DNA of 64,000 nucleotides from Delphinapterus leucas (taxonomy: Eukaryota; Chordata; Mammalia; Artiodactyla; Monodontidae). Shown here in pieces: positions 58,700-64,000 of this stretch. The notes below the pieces were generated by a model that was not told the DNA's origin, searched no databases, and saw only the letters and a program-made list of their open reading frames with translations. The stretch covers positions 4,190,869 through 4,254,868 of the forward strand of contig NW_022098031.1 of NCBI RefSeq assembly GCF_002288925.2, written 5' to 3'. Every line of letters begins with the position of its first letter. The stretch's first letter is position 1. The translations under genes were made by a program, and so were the position numbers.

Positions 58700-61600
58700 C
58701 TTTGCATTACTACACAATCCAAAAAACAACAAAAAATACAGTTAAACTCTGTTATAAAATTAAACGGTAATTAAACCATGCCTCTGTGCCAGTCATAGTA
58801 GGTGGTATTTTAGGATGCTAAGCAATTGAAGTATGAAAGGAAAGTAAATAAAAGTGTGTAAAACTGAAATTTAAAGGTTAGTCACTTTTTAATCTACACA
58901 GATAATAGAAGTACTAATACAAATGAACTACTGAATTCAATTTTATGAGAGCAAGTTTATTGCATGGAATTATATTTTCAGTAGCCAACAGTGAAGTTAC
59001 TGCTATCGCTTGTCCTCAAGTTCATGTGTCCTCCTACTGCCCTGCCATTGCCATGTCCGGTAGGGCAGTAGGAATTATTTTGCAGGATCAGGGTTGTGGA
59101 ATTTTCCCTACTTCCTATCTCTGCCCTAGAGAAAGCCAAGTGTTTTGGAATTATGGCCAGGGGCTCTGATATTATGGTATGCCTATAGAGGAAGGCACCA
59201 AGTGTTATAGTTGGGGGCAGTTGTTCTTCCCCTGCTTTGTAAGCAGAGATATGAGAAGTTTAGGAGTTGCTAGAATTTTCTTATGAATAGAAGATTGAAC
59301 TAAGTGTCCCCAGCTACACCCCTGGGAGGAAACTGGGTAGATAACACAGGAAAGAAAAGGAAGGAAACACTGAGATACTGAGACAAGGTTGCTAGACCAA
59401 CCATATCATGGCCTTGCTAAATGGGGCTGGATTTAACAATTTTGTATTAAAGTGTTTCCGTATCTGTTTTCCTATCATGCTAAAAGCACCTGGGTACAAC
59501 TGGAACAATGATGGCACATAGTAGGTACTTACTAAATATAGATTTGAATAAATAAATGAATCAATGAATAAACATCCAAGACAGAAGAAAGGCTCATTAG
59601 AGAGTGGCTTCATTAGAGAGCTCCCTAAAGGTAAGGGAGGAAAAAACAGGTGACGAATGAGAGGGAATGGCAGGAAAGCATGCCGGGAAGAATTAGAAAG
59701 GGAATCTTGAGCTCTCTCAATAGTGCGGTATACTTGGGAGGCCTTATTATCCTTGCGTAACATAGGATAACCCAGAGAAATACACAAGCCAACTTAGATA
59801 GCTTAAAGCTAAGATAGAATGCCCAGATTTTCGCCAAATAAGAAGGGTCCCAGTGTTTGCAGTAAAGGAGAAATTTGGAGAGTTCCACCCTTGGTAAAAC
59901 TCCCTTAGAGTTTGTGTAAAATAACTCATGTGATTTGTCTGCTCAGATTCTATTATTCCATACCAATTATGGATTCTATATCATCTACTATCGCAAACCA
60001 CTGAGCCCCACCTCAACTACAGAGGCAAATCATATCTAGGAAACTTCAGGACATCCAGGCACTTTCTGGCACACCCAGGAGCAGTATTACTGCAGTGCTA
60101 CTACTACAAATATTAATACTCTTATTACCACCATACCATCCCCACCATGATCACCATCATTATCTGAGTGAAATCATCCAATAATAAATCATAACCCTAA
60201 AACGTGTCTGGGATCCTAACCAATCAGAATGGCATCTCTTCCTTTCCTCTTCTGGGTAGGGTAACCAGGAGAGAGGTGGGCAGAGAAAGGGGAAATATTC
60301 CCTGTAGTTATATCTCTATCTCTGTAGCTATGTCTGTATGATAAGAAATATGCTAGGAAAACTTTGAGATTTGAGAGGAGACCTTCAGGAACCAGATAGG
60401 TTCTGGAGCTTCAGAAATTCAAACTGGGACTCAGTACCTTCAGGATTTTTTTTCTTGTTCACTCCATCTCTCATGTTTACTTACTTCTGCTTGGATTCGT
60501 TCTTTCATTTAACAGATGGGCTATTTCCACTGGCAGAAAAACATATCTGCCAGCAGTCTTGGGCTAATATCATCCCAGTTATCTTTCCCAGAAGAGGATA
60601 TATTTTTTCAGCTTCATTTTGAATATTTCCAGGGAAAACTCTGAGTGACTTGAGCCATTTACGTATCCCTGGACCAATCATTTTGGTCAAGAGGATAGTT
60701 TACTCTGATTGGTCCTGCCTGTGTTGCATGTCCACCTTTAGGCCAGGGAATGGGATCCTGTGATTGGCAGCTTCCCAAAACCATATGGGATACATAGTTG
60801 GGGGGTGATGCCTTGTATCTGAAGAAGGGGAAGATGTTATTGAAAGAAGGGAAAAGAGATGCTTCAGAGGTCCACAAAAGATAGATCAAAAATAACTAGT
60901 TAGCTAGAAGGGAAACTAGCTAGTTAGATGACTATATAGATGACAGTTACATGTATTAGTGATCATTATAGGATCTAATATTTGTTCTGACTTTTTCCCA
61001 AAAGATGTATTTCTTTACTATTCTCTCCTGTTCAATTATTCAAATGTATTATAAAATCGTTGTCATATAACAAAAAAAGAAAAGAAAAACCTGCTGATAT
61101 CTTAATTAGAACTGATGACACCTAGACATTTTTCCATTAGACTTGCCATCCAAGTGTATAGCATAGTTTTCCACTTATTCAATCTTCTAAAAAAAATTTG
61201 TAGATCATTTATATAATGTAGGTGGGAGATTATTAGCATAATAGCTGACACCAGAACAGTCTTTGATTAGGAAAATACCTTAATAAAGTGAAGGTAGCGC
61301 CGCCACGCTCTGTCCCTGAACTGCACATCTCCAGGGAACCCCATTTACATGAACTACAATGTAAGCAACCCTGGAGTTATGCAATGAAGCAGATCTGGGA
61401 TGAATGTGAGAGTGGACAGGAGCCAAAGCAATGAGAAGAGTGTTTAAACTTCTCTGCATGAGAACATTTTGAGTTAGCTCAAATTTTGATTGAGAGAGAG
61501 AACAGAAAAGAAGAGAAAAAAGGATGAGAAAGGTGGCAGGACAAAGAGAGAAGCTTATGTGATGGTGGAAGGATGAGTGGTACATGAGTGAGGAAGCCAG

Positions 61601-62060
61601 TAAGAAAACCTTGACAGCAGTATAAAGAAGGGCCATTTCAGAACAGGAATGGTCTACAAACAATTTTCAGTTGTTTGAAGTGGGATACGCAGGCTGCTGT
61701 CTTCAGCAAAATTTCTGCTACTTGATACAATCTTTTTCTACAAGATGATTCTGGAATGGGTAAGGGGAACAGAAAGCATGGGCTATGACCCAGCTTGTGT
61801 CACTGTCACAGCAGAGATTAAAAAAAATACACACAAACATGCAGAGAACAGAGGAATTAAAGGCATGGAAATGGGGGGTTTGAGTAAATCATATCTGGAA
61901 CTCAGGATTATAGAGTGACTGCCCTCCTGCTGACACCTAAATTGCATTCATAATGGCTCTGTACCACTCATTACCGTTCTATAAAGTATTCTGTGGTTAT
62001 TTCTTGCCTTTAGAAATGGGACCCTATATTCCATAATATTTTCCTGCCAGTTTTAGCAGT
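58700..62060. other. Intergenic sequence, mostly unassigned
   Basis: Apart from an L2-like tail at 59500-59580 ('atgatggcacatagtaggta') I see no named repeat, exon or RNA gene. A small symmetrical motif with CTAG-rich arms lies at 60893-60928. Chance frames only. Confidence 0.4.
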
Positions 62061-62069
62061 TTACTATAA

Positions 62070-62112
62070 TCTATCTGTATCTATGTATGTATGTATGTAT
62101 CTATCTATCTAA
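62070..62112. repeat. (TATG/TATC)n simple repeat
   Basis: Tetranucleotide tract of TATG then TATC units directly left of a SINE. Confidence 0.9.
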
Positions 62113-62126
62113 GAATATATGAAATA

Positions 62127-62324
62127 GGGGCTTCCCTGGTGGCGCAGTGGTTGAGAGTCCGCCTGCCGATGCAGGGGACATGGGTTCGTGCCCCGGTCCA
62201 GGAAGATCCCACATGCCGCAGAGTGGCTGGGCCCGTGAGCCATGGCTGCTGAGCCTGCGCATCCGGAACCTGTGCTCCACAGCAGGAGAGGCCACAACAG
62301 TGAGAGGCCCATGTACCGCAAAAA

Positions 62325-62359
<35 letters not shown>
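62127..62359 (+). mobile_element. CHR-type SINE with A tail grown into (TA)n
   Basis: Full-length SINE, A tail 62320-62342, then a TA repeat to about 62365. Perfect 12-bp duplication ATATATGAAATA at 62115-62126 and 62360-62371. Confidence 0.94.
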
Positions 62360-62364
<5 letters not shown>

Positions 62365-62839
62365 TGAAATACGTGTAACATATATATATATATGAACTAA
62401 AGTAAAAATTTTTTAAATATGTTAGGCCTTTCCTGCTAATCTGGCTTTTATCTGATATAATTTCCCTTTAGACCAAAGAATTTCTTTTACAATTTCTGGT
62501 AGTTTAGGTCAGCTGTCAACAAACTCTCTCATCTTTAATCTATCTAAAAATGTCTTCATTTTGTATTTCTTTTTAAGGAATCATTTGGGTATATTGTAGG
62601 TTGACTTTTTTCTTTCAGCACTTTAAAGATGTTGTAGTTTGACTATAATATACATATGTGTGTTTTCTTTGTGTTTATCTTGCTTATAGTTTGCTGTGCT
62701 TCTTGGTTCTGTGAGTTGATAACTTTAAAAAATTTTGGAGAAGTGTTAGAAAACCCCCCACTATCTCAGCTCTCCTTCTTGGGCTCCAATTACATGTTTT
62801 AAATAATTGGTAATATTCCAAAGGGCTCGGTTGTTGTAA

Positions 62840-64000
62840 TTTTTTTAACATCTTTATTGGAGTATAATTGCTTTACATTGTTGTGTTACTTTCTGCTGTA
62901 TAACAAAGTGAAGCAGCTATGTGCATACATATATCCCCATATCCCCTCCCTCTTGTGTCTCCCTCCACCCTCCTTATCCCACCTCTCTAGGTGGTCGTAA
63001 AGCACCCAGCTTATCTCCCTGTGCTATGCAGCTGCTTCCCACTAGCTATCTATTTTACATTTGGTAGTGTATATATGTCAATGTTACTCTCTCACTTCGT
63101 CCCAGCTTACCCCTCCACCTCCCTGTGTCCTCAAGTCCATTCTCTATGTCTGTGTCTTTATTCCTGTCCTGCCCCTAGGTTCATCAAAACCATTTTTTTT
63201 TAGATTCCATACATATGTGTTAGCATACAGCACTTGTTTTTCTCATTCTGACTTACTTCACTTTCTATGACAGATTCTAGGTCCATCCACCTCACTACAA
63301 ATAACTCAATTTTGTTTCTTTTTATGGCTGAGTAATATTCCATTGTATATATGTGCCACATCTTCTTTATCCATTCATCCGATGATGGGCACTTAGGTTG
63401 TTTCCATCTTCGGGCTATTGTAAATAGTGCTGCAATGAATATTGTCGTACATGACTGTTTTTGAATTATGGTTTTCTCAGGGTATATGCCCAGGAGTGGG
63501 ATTGCTGGGTCACATGGTAGTTCTATTCTTAGTTTTTTAAGGAACCTCCATACTGTTGTCCATAGCGGCTTATCAATTTGCATTCACACCAACAGTGCAA
63601 GAGGGTTCCCTTTTCTCCACACCATCTCCAGCATTTATTGTTTGTGGATTTTTTGATAATGGCCATTCTGACAGGTGTGAGGTTATACCTCATTGTAGTT
63701 CTGATTTGCATTTCTCTAATGATTAGTGATGTTGAGCATCTTTTCATATGTTTGTTGGCAATCTGTATCTCTTCTTTGGAGAAATGTCTGTTTAGGTCTT
63801 CTGCCCATTTTTGGATTGGGTTGTTTGTTTTTTTGATATTGAGCTGTGTGAGCTGCTTGTATATTTTGGAGATTAATCCTTTGTCAATTGCTTTGTTTGT
63901 AAACATTTTCTCCCATTCTGAGGGTTGTCTGTTCATCTTATTTATGGTTTCCTTTGCTGGATAAAGCTTTGAAGTTTCATTAGGTCCCATTTTTGTTTTT
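62840..64000 (-). mobile_element. L1 3' UTR and ORF2 C-terminus, extends past the window
   Basis: Minus-strand L1 of the same young type as 26667-33363: T run at 62840-62846 (A tail), AATAAAGATGTT just inside, 3' UTR, then ORF2 C-terminus from about 63200 with [20 protein letters not shown] and the [15 protein letters not shown] block, and [14 protein letters not shown] toward the edge. Split over two frames, so inactive, and cut off by the window end. Confidence 0.9.

Noticed and set aside
61280..61663. 127-codon minus-strand frame
   Set aside because: No family resemblance, no splice signals or promoter context, and long Ser/Leu runs typical of chance frames.

Overview
The window looks like a piece of a cetacean nuclear genome. 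The evidence is the repeat content: seven copies of a roughly 200-bp tRNA-derived SINE of the CHR type found in whales and dolphins, one longer and older CHR-type SINE, and many L1 copies of the cetartiodactyl type. I saw none of the ruminant BovB/Bov-tA elements. There are no prokaryotic features. Most ORFs longer than 60 codons are chance frames or decayed transposon frames.

The recognisable host gene is ZDHHC17 (HIP14, a palmitoyl acyltransferase with N-terminal ankyrin repeats), read right to left on the minus strand. Coding exon 1 (48422-48514) lies in a CpG island at about 48.03-49.17 kb, exon 2 is at 11753-11856 and exon 3 at 6072-6194. All three have canonical GT/AG borders and compatible phases. 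The rest of the gene continues past position 1. Intron 1 is about 36.6 kb and intron 2 about 5.6 kb, both filled largely by repeats.

On the other side of the same CpG island, on the plus strand, there are signs of a small divergent gene. They are an ATG-opened frame (49071-49244), an exon-like 48-codon frame with an acceptor and an in-phase donor (49486-49629), and an in-phase terminal exon-like frame with stop and AATAAA (53263-53340, signal at 53419). I do not recognise its product. The first donor is the weak point of the model.

Intron 1 holds a nested stack of L1 elements at 25.2-39.4 kb: an old L1, split by a younger truncated L1, itself split by a full-length 6.7-kb L1 followed by a second L1 3' end. 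An older CHR SINE and a solo MaLR LTR are inserted as well. Other datable insertions with visible target-site duplications are an RPS20 processed pseudogene (20.7-21.2 kb), hAT elements of the MER1 and MER3 type plus one more hAT relative, pogo/Tigger-like MITEs, MIR and L2 relics, and a 54-bp micro-insertion of L1 tail at 56.1 kb. The right side (53.8-64 kb) is intergenic and L1/SINE-rich, ending inside a minus-strand L1 that leaves the window. Family names for old repeats come from memory of consensus sequences; no masking program was run.
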